DNA of 64,000 bases, from the NCBI RefSeq assembly GCF_000003855.2, contig NW_003101677.1, forward strand, positions 2,422,573 through 2,486,572, given 5' to 3'. Both the position numbers and the translations under genes were made by a program. Below the pieces are notes generated by a model. That model made no database searches. It had not been told where the DNA came from and worked only from the letters and a program-made list of their open reading frames with translations. Source of the DNA: Blastomyces gilchristii SLH14081. Its lineage: Eukaryota > Ascomycota > Eurotiomycetes > Onygenales > Ajellomycetaceae. Positions 11,989-24,014 of the stretch are shown in pieces (the first letter of the stretch is position 1; each line of letters opens with the position of its first letter).

Positions 11989-14830
11989 TTTACTCTTCAG
12001 TATATCTGTAAGAGTTAAGAAGATTCTTATAAAGATAAAGATAAATTATTTATAAAAATTTATAAAGCTTAGAAAGATCTGAATCTTATAAATACTAGTT
12101 AACTCTGATTATAATAGAATAGTCTTAACTTATAAAGATTTCATCTGAATATTATTTACAGTAATTCTATATTTTAGAAAATTAATTTAATAAGTACTGA
12201 AGTTATATTTTATAAGCTTAATATACAGTTCTATCTCATCTAAGATCTTTAATACAGTTTATATATACTCAGTGTATTCTTTCTTCTTTATAAACTACAT
12301 TATTATATTATCTAGATATATTATCACAAAGACATTCAGATATATATGAAGTATTTTATTAATAAAAGACTAAAATACTGTAGAAGTATTAGTCAAATTA
12401 AAAGATATTACTAAATATTTAAATAATCTTAATATAGTTTTAAAGGTCTTTTATTCATTCTCAGCCTGTATTTACAGCTGTGTATATATATTAATTATAT
12501 TCAGTTATATAAATATAACAGCTTCTGTGAAATAGTTAATTATATTCTTAATTATAGATAGAGAATAGTAACTCTTTATTATCTTAAAGTTCAGATTACA
12601 GTAGTTTATATATAATCTGAGATCTTTATTCTTTTTCTTTATAAATATCACAGAGATTTCTGCAGAGATCTATGAAGATTGAATAAAGTTATTCTTCAAA
12701 TTCTTCTTTATATAAGTCTATAAGATCTCTATCTTATAATAATAGAGCTTATAGATTAATTTTCAGAAGAGTTTCTACTCTTTTATCAGATTTATTATCA
12801 GATTCTTCTTATAGTAAGATAAAACCTCAGCTATCTTAGCTGAACTGAATATCTTTATAAGATCTTAGTATTTCTTTAATATCTGAAGCTTAGTTTTTAT
12901 AACTGCAAAGTTCTCAAATATTTATAAAGTTATTATATAGATAAGCTTATCTTCTCTAATTAACTCTGTAGTATTAACTGATTCTATCTTTATAAGTAAG
13001 TCTATTAACACTGATCAGAAGTATAAATCTGACTTATAAACAGTTATATATAAATTATATCTTTAAAGTTATACAAGTCTTAAGTATATATTATCTATGA
13101 TATTTATAATAATCACAGTTTCTGTAAATCTTCTTCAAGTTTTAGAGAGATCTTATAATTCAAAGATAACTCTTATAAGTCTCTTAACTCTCAGATCTAA
13201 GTTCTTATACTCTGCTTATTATAAGAGTAAATTCTCAGTTTTTATCACTTAGTTTATTTACTCTGTAAGCTTCAGAGATACTATAGTAATCTGAAACTCT
13301 GAGTTTATTAATACTTTTTATACTTATAGAGTAATAATATCACAGTACAGTCTCTCTTTATAAGTATATATTTTTATTAAAGAAGTAATGGATTCAGATA
13401 TTAACTTTAAAATTCTTAAAAAGACTATTATTAACTCTGTCTATAACTTCTTCATTTTCTATTTTAATTTATTCAGATAGTTTATATAAAGATATTCTGA
13501 TTTAGAATAGATAAAGTAGAGACTCTTTTTCTTAATCTCTCTATTATATACTTTATTTATAGAAGCTGATAAAGCTCTTTCTCTTTACTTAGTAATTAGA
13601 TATAAATCTCTCTATATTTTATTATCTTTTTCTAATAAATCTATTCTCTAATATTCTAATTTTTATAAAACTAATTAATAATTCACTCTCTATAAGTCTA
13701 TAACTCTTACAGTAATCTATAAATAGTAAATAAAAGTTATCAGTTTTTTTAAAGTTAAGAATTTAAAGTCTTATTTAATACACTTATTCTATATATTTTT
13801 ATTTAATTTCTTTATAAATATTATTATTGAGATCTTGTTTCAGAGCTTTATTTTCACAGATCTTAATTTATATTATAATTTTATAAAGTACTGTAAGTAG
13901 TCTTTATCAGATTTCTTATCTTTTTTTCTAATATTAATAATTATAGCTTAAATATTCTTTATTCAGCTTATAAAGTCTTTTAACTTATTCTTTAAATAAA
14001 TTTTCAGAATAAATCAGTGAAATCTCTTATAATTATTTCTAAATAATTCAGTCAGTTCTTTACTTTAGTGTAGTAAAGATCTATTATTATATAAATAATA
14101 GCTTCTTCATCTTTTATATTACATAGCTGAGCTTGTAAGTTAATTTTAAATACAAACTTATAAAAACTTTTATAGATTATAATTCAGTAGATAATCTTAA
14201 GTAGTTATAATTTAAGAAAGTTTCTTCTCAGTTTATAGATATTTTTAAAAATTATATCTAAAGACTTAGTTTAAGAGTGTTTACAGATAGTAAGTATTTA
14301 TAAAAAAATAACTTAATTTTATAAAAGATACTTAAGAATATTCTTTACTAAGATTGATTTATTTATAAGCTTAGAGAGTTTCTCTGTTATAGATATAGAG
14401 AATAATATTCTATAAGTAATTAATAAGTTCTTTAAGACTTCTTTTATAAGAGTTATTCATGATTTAAATACCTGCTTCTGAGTGTCTGCAGTAGAGTTTA
14501 TAGAGATTAAAGTATATAAGTTTCTAATTCTTTCAGTTATAATAGATAATTACTGACTGACAGAGCTTGAAATATAAGAATAAGTGCTCACAGATAATTA
14601 TTCAGATGTTTGTAGCTTGATAGAATATATACTATTAACTACTAAAAGTATTCACAGTAGAAAGATAAAATGTAGAAATTAAATATATAATAGTATTCAA
14701 GCTGAGTTATGAATAGTGTTCATGAACTCCAGTCTATATAGTTGTGTGTAGTCAAGGGCTGCTAACTCTATTAATTACATGAGAGATAGGAATAGAGGTA
14801 AAGAATCCGCGAGGAGTGGGATTTCTTACA
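11989..14830 (-). mobile_element. Gypsy B0, upstream fragment with 5' LTR
   Basis: This is the rest of the older B copy that B1 split. It is parallel to B1 9,140-11,730 over its whole length: the same reverse-transcriptase and gag-like stretches, read on the minus strand, with many further transitions and stops. It ends in a 258-bp LTR at 14,573-14,830. The base just past the LTR begins the gene island, so this LTR forms the island's left border. B0 is more decayed than B1, as expected if it is older. Confidence 0.8.
14573..14830 (-). repeat. 5' LTR of Gypsy B0 at the island border
   Basis: This 258-bp LTR begins TATAAGAATAAG (the usual TGTAAG with G changed to A) and ends GGGATTTCTTACA. The inward half has lost its CpG sites. 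The last 50 bases, facing the gene island, keep them (gaatccgcgaggagtggg). Confidence 0.8.
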
Positions 14831-15448
14831 CAGAGTCAGTTTAAAAAGAATTTGTTTTTATAACCTTTCTTTCTTTATCTCAGAGCAGTGAGTAAGATGA
14901 AATAGTGTAATGACACAACATCAGCTTGCTACTAATAATTGGTAAATACACTATTTTTAATGAGATTCACTATTGCATTCAAAAAGTACAGATGCACCGA
15001 ACAGGCCCTGAATATATAGTTCTCAAAGTCTCTCTCTTCTTAGCTAGATATCAATCCTTCTCAAAAAGTGGAGAAATAAGTGAAGGACATTTAATATTTT
15101 CTCGCCAGATTTTCGCAAAAAAGAAAAAAAAAAAAGTGAAGGGCATAACCCCTTGGCAAATTTGCATGAGGAAAAAGCAAATACACTGTACATTATTATA
15201 TACACCGTCAACAAGTTCGGATATTTTAGTTAAACCAATGCCATGATATCCATCACCTCAAAGAACGCCACACTTCAAAAAGCATGTGAATCCCTAATTT
15301 GCAACCTGATTCTCATATAAGACATTATGTGATGAACCAGCCAATCAGTGCTGATCCTTGTGCTCTGAAATCCCGTCATTTGATTCCATTCCTCATCGCC
15401 CTAGTGCTGGCCACATTCTTCCCGGTCCAAAGGACCTCTAACGGGTTT
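14831..15448. other. Island border, no supported gene
   Basis: About 620 bp of intermediate composition lie between the B0 LTR and the stop codon of the receptor pseudogene. An open frame of 106 codons on the plus strand (14,926-15,246) has a lysine run encoded by a poly-A tract and no recognisable domain, so I do not call it. The stretch probably holds the 3' flank of the minus-strand receptor gene. Confidence 0.6.
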
Positions 15449-16964
15449 CTAAGTGGGTTCATCCTGCTTGTCGATATCATCAAGTATATAATCATTCATA
15501 CCAGAAGATCCCTGAAATGTGCTTCCGCTTCGCCCTCCGTCTTGTACATCATCTTCGTAACTCTTCAGTGAGCCTCCTGAAGCCTTCCGGGAATGTTGGC
15601 TTCTGGAATAATAGGGCTCAGGAAATGTTGGGGAAGGGGTAAATTGAACGCCGACCTTTTGCGAAATGGAGTCATACTCTGACTCCATTCCAGATGTATC
15701 AGGGGGTATAACGTCATCAGGAAACCCTATGTTGTTGGCGGTAGTGGGAGATTGTATTGATGGTATTGATTTGCTGGATTTGCAGCTTCCTGTCACGGAG
15801 TATGCTTTTGCCGTACGAGGCTTTTCCATTATCATAGGCTTGTAAGTTGAGGGATCACTTATATATTGATTCCCGTCAGAAAGGGCCACTGAATTTATGG
15901 ATAACAGCATTCGCCGGCGGGAGAAACGAGAGCGCGACATGGTGCCAAAAGCTTTGGGAATATATCGTGAAATTAATGGTCATAGCGCTGGGGCAGAAGC
16001 ACATATAATGCCGAGATCAATTTCAATGATGCTCATAATCCACAATGGATAGGCATCAAACTGCTCATCGTAACTTTCTCTCATCGCGGTAACAATATAA
16101 CCGGTCTTTACACAGCTAGCCGCGACGACTATAGCTCCTACACAAAATATTGCAATCACGGCCAGCCGTTGGCTTATAGGGAGTTGAAGCTGCCAGGCGA
16201 TCGGTATTGGGACTAGCATTGTGAGAAAATCAAGGACTGCATTCAAGATGGAGGCTGCAAATGTGACAGTAAACCGGTCGGTGCAGTGATAGTTATACAC
16301 TGGTCTATAGAGAGGGGGTGTAAAATCCCAAGCAGCACCTATTGGCCTAGGGTCGTCAATACGAATAATTCCATAGCATGTTGAATAAGAAACAATCAAG
16401 GTGTCATACTTGCACAAAAACGGCACGCCAAAAGCGTATGCCAAAGCTGTAATAACTGACAATATTTCCATGATAAGGATGACCCATTTATAACTCTTGT
16501 AGGAATGTGGCGAAAGGAGTCTCCTATAGAAAGCAAGCAAGGACAACTTTGTAGTGGATGTAGCAAGGGCGAATAAAACATAGCAAGCCGTAGCTAGCTG
16601 CATGCCCGGTTTGAATTTATCGACTTCAAGGTCCCAAATATGTCAGTTCCAACCATAGCTGATATTTGCGGTCAGAACACATCCAGCAAGCCCGGTACTA
16701 GGAATCTATTCTGTGTCAACTCCCTCCAATTAGATAATGTTTCGGGGTTATGTTTTATGCTTACCATTGTTAGAAGAATCCAAACATCATCGACCCCAAA
16801 GCTAAATTTATCCTCGTTCTTGTATACCATCGCAGGATTACCATTATGGTGCCAATTATATGAAAAAGTAGAACAGTAAGAATCAACCCTAGGCCACGCG
16901 GTTCAGGGTTTTCGTAATTTGGAGCCGGCCATGTTGCCCTGACTTCGGGGGGAACATAATACAT
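15449..16964 (-). pseudogene. Fungal rhodopsin-domain (PTH11-like) membrane receptor, broken by two TGA codons and a frameshift
   Basis: The gene encodes a seven-helix integral membrane protein of the fungal rhodopsin/PTH11-like family, proposed surface sensors. Exon 1 (16,964-16,765) begins MYYVPPEV and runs through a first helix to RWYTRTRI, then the FGVDDVWILLTM motif. A 59-nt intron (16,764-16,706; GTAAGC to AATAG) follows. Exon 2 (16,705-15,449) has HIWDL, TKLSLLAFYRRLL, the YPLWIMSIIEIDLGIICAS signature and a Ser-rich cytoplasmic tail. Three lesions break it. RTRI and FGVDD are out of frame by one base, explained by one lost A in the run at 16,807-16,809. TGA sits at 16,643-16,645 before HIWDL. 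TGA also sits at 15,980-15,982 in the APAL-R-PL motif. Both TGAs stand where relatives have Arg. The frame stays open through the tail, so decay is recent or partly an assembly artefact. Confidence 0.85.
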
Positions 16965-18300
16965 GATAGGCAATAGGCCGGAGGCCTGAGAAATTCGCAA
17001 TAGGAACCTTTAAATGTACTCATTAACAACCAATTCAATCAAGAAGTCTGATCAATATCATTGAAGCACTGTATCCCATCCTGACCGGCCTTATGCTATA
17101 TTCAAGACAATTGCATAGTCCACTAGATTGAAGAAGAGACGGTCTCATGTTCGAAAGCGAGGGTCGAAGGGAACCCCGATGTTTAAGACACCTTTCATTG
17201 CACACTGAGAACCTCGAAATCCGCTCCCGGGCCCCATTCACGAAAGTCGATCCTCGGGGCGATGCATTGCACCAACCCCGCATTTGTTTTCCGCGTGGAG
17301 AACGCTATCGATTGAACAAAAACCTGGAATCTTTTTAAGAAGACTTTGTAGGCGGATATCTAGATTTTAGTTCTAGGGGCGGCGAACTAGCTGGACGAGC
17401 CGTGATTGGACAAATATCGTCCGTCCCGCATCCCTCGAATCGCCGTTTTGCAAAAAGAAAAAAGAGCTTGCGACTAGCTATATCAGGATATAGCTTCACC
17501 GGTTTGAAGCACATGAGGACAAGGGCGTTGATGAGTGCGAAGTGTGCAATGCATCAGCTTCTTGGGTGGTCAATGATATGCACGGATTCTCGGGAGAATA
17601 CGAGAAAAACATTGACTTTTTAAGTGCGAGAATAAACGTGGAGGCTTTCAGAGGCCAAGCAAAGAATGAGAGAAAAGGCCCCATTGTGCCAAAGGCGACA
17701 GCGCCAGAAAATTGCACCTGTTTCTCATCACTGTGCTTTTAAATCTGCGGCTCCTGTATTGGAATAACCGACCGCTACTCGTGGAGGGAATTTGAGGCGT
17801 CCCTTTTGGCTGGAATAGTATTTTGGCCATCTTGCGCCCCATAGGAGGAACGCTTGTTCCACAGAAAGTAATCCTCCCGAAGCTCTCCAGATTAGCCGTA
17901 TCCACACAGGAAATTCTCCGCCTTATTGTTAGAACAAATGAAATTATTCAAGCCACCCGCTGGGCCCCGTTCACCATGCTCACTGCGCTCAAAACCCAAC
18001 AAGCAGAGAATATGAGTGATCAGTATTTCATTTTCGAGCAGTTCATCCTTCCTTACAATGGGATATCTAAAACAAAATGGAACCTGTCTCACAAGTCACA
18101 ACCAGAAAGCAAATATATATATCCCACAAAGAACAGAAGGGTCCAAAGAGACCCCGTGTCCGAATATAAAAAAATTATCATCACAAGAAGATCCAAAATA
18201 GTTAAATAGTACGGCAAAGTATATTACATATAAGGAATAGAAAGAAAAGTTGAAATAAAGAAAGAGAAAAATTGAGGTCTGACGTATATAAACAGAAAGC
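16965..18300. other. Intergenic, 1.3 kb
   Basis: This is the upstream region of the receptor pseudogene and the downstream region of the mannosidase gene. Several short open frames exist on both strands (for example 17,823-18,209 on +), but none has family motifs, plausible splice partners or consistent codon use. I see no repeat, tRNA or transposon here. Confidence 0.6.
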
Positions 18301-21300
18301 TCATATCACAATTAGGTTACCAATTGGTACGCCCTGCGACCTAATCTCATATCGCCTTCGAAGGCCCACGCCCACGGCATGCTTAAAGTAGTTATATGTC
18401 TTATCGCCGCCGGCAACAAGAATCACACTTAGCGGATTCGGGCGGGGAATTCCGCCAGCCACAGTTTGTACTTCGTCGAGCAAAGGACGGATAAGATAAG
18501 GCTCCTCTGTATCCACGACGGAGTTCGTGGGGGTATCAGGATCCGTACCGGAGCTGGAAGTAGACGAAGAAGACGGCGGGCGATCGCCCGGTTGAGGGTA
18601 CGAAACAATGATCACAAGCTTGAGGGAATCACTCGTGGGGCGGAAGGAAGGTATATTCTTGATTTTGGCGGAAAAGCTGCATCCGCCGCGTTTTATGACG
18701 ATTATATGGTGTGTTCTGGGTACGACGGCGGGGAGTCGATGGTCGCAGAGCTCATCTGCGACGTATATGGTGGACCATGGAAGGCGGTTAACCAGCTTTT
18801 TGCCTTTGTTGGATTTCGATACGGTTGATGGGGAGAGCAGCGCCTCTTCAACATCAGGTAGTGATGTTGAACCCTTGCCGGTGGAAGTAGTTGCGGGAAT
18901 TGTAATGCGGATGGTGGGTTTCCGAGACGAAAACGAGCTCAGCGTTGAGTCAGAGTCATCTCGGAGAAGGGAAGTGACTTGATTGAAGAAGGATGCGAAG
19001 GCTAGTTTCATATTTGACGCGTCAAAAGTTGATGCGTCGAAGGACGCGTGAAAGTCATCAAGTTCACCTATTATTGTTTCACTATTTGTAGCGGCTGTCA
19101 GTGTTGACGACACGTTTTCATTAGGTGCAACTTCGGATCTGAGATCCAAGACAACGTCCAACAGCGTCGAATCCTGCACCCTTGTGAAGTTTGGATCTTC
19201 GGAGTTCAAAGCATCCGTTACTTCCTTCGAGATATAAACCTTTTCATCCTTTCCGAGTGGAAAGTTATTAATAATTTGGACGCGATAGCCTTCGGTGCTT
19301 GCTGACGACCCGTCCGTAAATAACGGAACATCCTGGATCATACCCAGGCGAAGGCCGCCAATGGACTTCACGAGAACTCCGTCTTGCACTCGCTCCAAGG
19401 ATCCAGGGCTAAAGATCGTGTTGGCAAATGGTGGGAACGTAAGGTCAAGGGTTGGTCTGACAGCCATTGGTGCACTTGTCGCTTCGGGTGGAATAACCTC
19501 CAGTGGCAGTGTCCATGGGAAGTATGTGTAGTTTGATGGCGAAATTAGGTCGGACATCGAGATTCTTGGATGATCGATGGCATATTCGACGATGGGTGAG
19601 TCAACCTCCGGCCGAGCCGGCATCAGGTGCAATCTTGCGAGGCTCGCTGCATGGAAAATATCAGGCCGCCCAGCAATCGAAGAGCAGCCCAAGGGTAAAA
19701 GTGGAGCTGGCACTGCACATGTTGCTCCAGAGTCACGTTGCGTGTCAACATTTTGTGGGCTTGCTAGTTTTATCTTCTTCTTGGTAGTTTTCACCGGCGA
19801 TTTCGGGATGATAAGGGGATGACCTTCAGTGCTGAAGACGAACGGAGCATCAAGGTCGTTAAGGGGGTGCGAAGGATTAAAAAGTAGAAACAGATACTTT
19901 GCAGTTTCCCCAAGAAAGAAGCTTTCCATCCTGTCGCTTAACTGCCCGTCTCGAACATCCTGAAGACCAGCCCAGCCACACCTGGTCCAGCATCTGCGTT
20001 TGATATCCCGCAGTGCCATCTCCCCAACATGGAGATACCACGGATCTTTGGTCGCCCTATACAAGTAATACGTAGACTCGATAAATTCGGGGCGACCACC
20101 CCACCATCCAAGGCCGTTTTCAATGTTCCCTGTAGCAACATTCCACCGTTCCGGGAAAGCAGAAAATCGAGTCCAAACCGCAGCGTGTAGTAAATGAGCT
20201 TCGATAGCTCCATCCACATCTCCAGACAAAGTTAGAAGGCCCGGGAAATAGGCGCTTAAACTATCTATCCAAAATGCGCGTGTAGCTCCGGTGATGATGT
20301 CGCCTTGGACATAATGAGGGTGTTGGTAGCCGGAGCCGCGATATAGATGGTGTTTTATGGATGCTCGAGATTCCTCCCAGGCATTAAGGAATGCATCTGG
20401 CGAATGCTCCTCTTCGCTAAGAGGGGCGTAAAAGTCATCAAATTTATGAAACGGGCTAGACAGGTTAAATTGCGGGCGATCACCCTCAGATAATAAGATA
20501 TGAGATTTCAATGCATATTCGAAAAAACTGTCAATTCCAGCACCGATCTATGTAAATTACCAGGTTAGTTGACATCTCACACGAGATAAAATGCGAAAGA
20601 ATCCTTACTCACACCTGTATAGGAGTTCACCCACTTCCCAGACTCAGCATCGATACCAGCTCCAATCAGGCCGATATCACTTCGACGAGACCAAACAGCC
20701 CAAAATGCCCTCTTGGCAAATTCTTCAAAACGCCCGTCACCAGTAAGTCTACTAAGAACCGTAAATTCCAGAACCAAACTCCCAGCGCCTGCGCTGCACG
20801 TTTCTGTAACCTCCGGTTTTTGAGTAGTCTTCCCCTGTTGTTTGCCTTGATCATTACTGATACGAGCCGCCGTTTCTGGTGCAGCAGCCGCATTGAACGG
20901 GGAATTGGTGTAAAATGGAACGCCACGCCGTAAATTAACACGAGGATATGGAAGGCCAGTTGGAGTGTAGAAAGCGGGTAGGATCCTGGTACCAAGATCC
21001 ATCGCGAGACGAAGAAGTTGTCCGTTGTACACGAATCCATTTTCCCATCGAATCCCAGGGTTGCCCTTGGTATGTCCGCTTTTATCCCATAATTTCGCAA
21101 AGGAGGCTTCGTCTTCCGGGGGCTCATATCCGCGGATAGGTAATTCGCCTACTGCGAAAAGGTGCGCGCTGAGGAGGCCCCCTATTTGTTGGATACGATC
21201 AACGGTTAGATTTGGTCATGAATTGGTATGTCCGCTAAAAGGGAGTCACATTCTCCTCACCTAATCCTCTAATCACTGTTTCAAACACTTGGACCTTGCT

Positions 21301-21913
21301 ATCGGAGTCGAATCCTTTCCCTCTCGATCCTGTGCCAGCCGGTCCATCTGACCCGTCGCCATAAAGCTCGACCAAATCCCGCACTCCGTCCTGAAAATAT
21401 CCCCACGCCTTGCGCGGGCTTTCCAAATCTGAATTCGAACCAGACGACAAAGGCGGGGAGGAGGAGAGAATCGCTAAAGTAGACAAACTATCGACGAGTG
21501 TTAGGGAGTAATTCCCCAGGACATCGTTAAGATCTACGTGGGCGGGGTTTTCGCGATCGCGCGTTAACGGGCGACAAGAGACGGGGCGCAATTCGTCCTC
21601 AGGAAATGCATGTTCCATGTAATTTTCAAAACCGTGGTAGAACATGTGCTCTGTTTCCTCTCTATTAAAAAGGGATAGAAGTAAGCCGGAAGTAAAATTA
21701 GCTCTCTGTTCCTAGATAAACTATTTCTCCGGGGCGACCCCCACCAAAGTAACTCCTGAGCTTCCATCCCCATAGGAATAGCCAGAAATACAAAAGCTAA
21801 CAATTCACATACCTCAACTCCCTAATTTGCCTCCCACTCATGGCCCTAACGAATAGAATCAATAAAGGAGAGAACACGAAACAATAGCGAGCGCCAAACG
21901 GGCAACCGTACAT
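18301..21913 (-). CDS. MNL1: ER degradation-enhancing alpha-mannosidase-like protein (GH47, HTM1/EDEM family) with PA domain
   Basis: The protein trims mannose from misfolded glycoproteins in the ER lumen and so marks them for ER-associated degradation. Four exons give 1,105 aa: 21,913-21,813, 21,661-21,261, 21,181-20,613 and 20,547-18,301. Donors are GTATGT, GTGAGG and GTGAGT, and all phases agree. Residues 1-30 hold a hydrophobic signal-anchor-like stretch (SPLLILFVRAM). The GH47 domain follows: HMFYHGFENYMEHAFPEDEL, RGLGGLLSAHLFAVGELP, NPGIRWENGF, SAGAGSLVLEF, WVNSYTG then GAGIDSFFEYA, PEFIESTYYLYRATKD, FFLGETAKYLFLLF and the Ca-site motif FSTEGHP near residue 600. A Ser-rich linker leads to a PA domain (about 930-1,040; HHIIVIKRGGCSF). 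The fungal family commonly has this GH47 plus PA layout. There is no HDEL-type tail. The start is the first in-frame ATG after an upstream stop. Confidence 0.93.
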
Positions 21914-22706
21914 GACACACCGCCTGGAAAGCCAGACATCTGAAATAGCAACGCCGGCATCTCGAGAGCATCCCCGACGATTAGACGAAAAGTGACCGGG
22001 AGGTTTGGGATATCATCGAGAGTTTCCCGCCCCGTCAGTGTGGCTCTTCGAAATGACTGCGTGAAGAAATGTAAAAAATGTTTCTGTTCACTTTTCCGCT
22101 ATAGATCAAGCTCCGCCCGCCGCGTGAGGGCTCGAGGACGCGAATATGTTGGTATGTTCCCAGAGATAAAAAATTAAGAAAAGAAAAGATACTGCCCCAG
22201 ATTCCGTCCCATACTGGTTTGACACGGGTATAAGCCAAGGGGTTCGATGTTTTGAATTGGGAATAGTAATGTCGCCGACAGAACGAACACATTTCATCAG
22301 TCGGCGGAGCATATTATGTCAGCCTCCGCATCCCGTGCCAAGCCCCCGTGTATATGTTTCTATATTTACACTGAAATATGTACTTCCCTCTTTTTATTCT
22401 CACATATCCATATATATATAGTCTATTTAACTTTATTTTTATTTTCTCAGGGGTACTTAGTGTGGTGCGGAACAGCGGCGGATCAAAGACCATGCGAATA
22501 TACAAAAGTCAAGCCTAAATACAAGTATTTGTATAAGAACAAAAAAAAATTTAAAAAAATAATAGATAAGAATTCAGGAACAAGACACCTTTTAAAAACG
22601 CCTAGCAAGCTAGCAATCAAACCTAAGTGGAAAGAATGAGAAATGGAAAATATATCAACAAATTTCCTTTTTACCCCACTAGGGATAAAATAAATCAATA
22701 CAATCT
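21914..22706. other. Intergenic: mannosidase promoter side
   Basis: About 790 bp lie between the mannosidase start and the stop of the next minus-strand gene. The part from 22,320 to 22,640 is AT-rich with a dA run. A 107-codon plus-strand open frame there is rich in Lys, Tyr and Ile, has no motif and crosses simple sequence, so it is not called. The promoter and 5' UTR of the mannosidase gene should lie in the first few hundred bases. Confidence 0.55.
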
Positions 22707-24014
22707 TTACTGCTTCTGTCCCAATCGCTCTGCAGGATGAACGTCTGATTCGTCAGGAGCGCGCAGGCGCGACTGTGGCTGTATGTCAACGACGTAATGA
22801 ACGCCATCGTCCGAAATATAGCTCGGGGGCCGATGGGGTCCGTTATTGAGACCCTCGCTTTCAGTGTTTCCTGGTTGCGGACCGGTTGGCTCACGTCGCC
22901 GCCAGTGGACGAGGTTCGGGTTTATTCTCTACATTAGATTTGGTTCATTAGTCAAAACATGTTCACAAGTCCGATATGGAATCCAATCAATGAACGAAAC
23001 AGTCGTATATACGTGATATACAGTACTTACCACACTGTTCCTCCAGAGGCCATAAGCCGGGGGTGGTGGAGGCAGACCACTCAAGTTGCCGTTGCGGCCG
23101 ATGTGGTTGTCCGCATCCACTTCCGCCACGATCTCCTCATCTCGAGCTAGAATTACAGGTATTGGCTGATCGGGCTGGACGTATTCACGTGTGCTGACTG
23201 CTTTTGGTGCAGCGGAAGGAGGATGTGCCGGGGGTGACCGCCATGCCAGCATGAAGAAGCGGATAAAGGAGTGGCAGAAATATATCACGAGAATTATGAG
23301 AGCTAGTATGAACACAATGTGGAATTCGCGCTTGTCGATGGTATTAGAGAGGGATAATGCAAGATCTAGTAACCGTAAGTATACTTATCTAGGGGAAGAC
23401 TGTGAATTTGGATATTTGTTTGATAAAAAGGTATATATCGCGTTTCTGCGAGTCCACATATAAAAACAGAACCGAAAGGACTCACATATTACGAAAATGA
23501 TCATCAGAAGAAATCCAGCCAAGGCGCAATCAACAACCTTCTTCCTCGCTTCCTTGGATCTCATCCTAGGTCCGCCGCAGAAGCGTTCCCGTTTTGACTC
23601 ATCGGCATGTTTTCGTCTTGCCTGTGCTCCAGAATTGGCCAGTGTAACTCCTGCGCTGGTCTGTAACCGGCTGCGATGTGAGGAATTCTGACGTCCTTGA
23701 ACTTGAACGTGCGGTCCCGATAGCCCAGCTTCAGCTAATTCAATGCTTGAAGGACCAACTGGCGGGGGTCTCCTATATCTAGCTGCGTAATCACTCTGCA
23801 ATGGTCGAAGACGTTCGGTCCTTTCACCAGAGAACATACAGAGTCCTATCCGTGGTGCTCGTATCTTAGAAGAAGAAGTAGATCTCGTATTTGGAGCACC
23901 GATGCGTGACGTGCTGCGGAAGAAGGACCCAGCTTGATTACGGAAGAAGCCATTGATCTGCCGAGCCGTTCCTGGGGATTCCTCTTCTCTTGACAACGAA
24001 GTCGAACGTTCCAT
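22707..24014 (-). CDS. Conserved fungal two-helix membrane protein of unknown function
   Basis: I do not know a function for this protein. Three exons (24,014-23,486, 23,365-23,031 and 22,928-22,707) give 361 aa; donors are GTGAGT and GTAAGT and the phases agree. Residues 1-160 are hydrophilic, rich in Ser and Arg, and probably disordered. Two transmembrane helices follow. The first (about 161-182; ALAGFLLMIIFVIYLALS) is built across intron 1. The second is at about 193-218 (FHIVFILALIILVIYFCH). The C-terminal part has a proline run followed by YGLWRNSV, then NPNLVHWRR, and ends in an acidic, polar tail. The PPPPPAYGLWR-then-HWRR arrangement looks like a shared motif of a family of fungal membrane proteins; this is from memory of the pattern, not a search. 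The splice junctions keep both motifs in frame, which supports the model. Confidence 0.82.

Noticed and set aside
15449..15940. A separate 163-aa protein downstream of the receptor
   Set aside because: It is in the same frame as the receptor exon and follows the TGA at 15,980. The residues between the two (PLISRYIPKAFGT) complete the receptor family motif, so it is the cytoplasmic tail of the same gene.
16658..16764. A longer receptor intron ending at ATATCAG near 16,659
   Set aside because: That acceptor gives the wrong phase. Ending the intron at AATAG (16,706) keeps the frame and adds the plausible GLAGCVLTANISYGWN stretch.
18466..19822. Several plus-strand open frames of 80-124 codons
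   Set aside because: They lie opposite the last mannosidase exon, have Arg/Gly-biased shadow composition and carry no motif.
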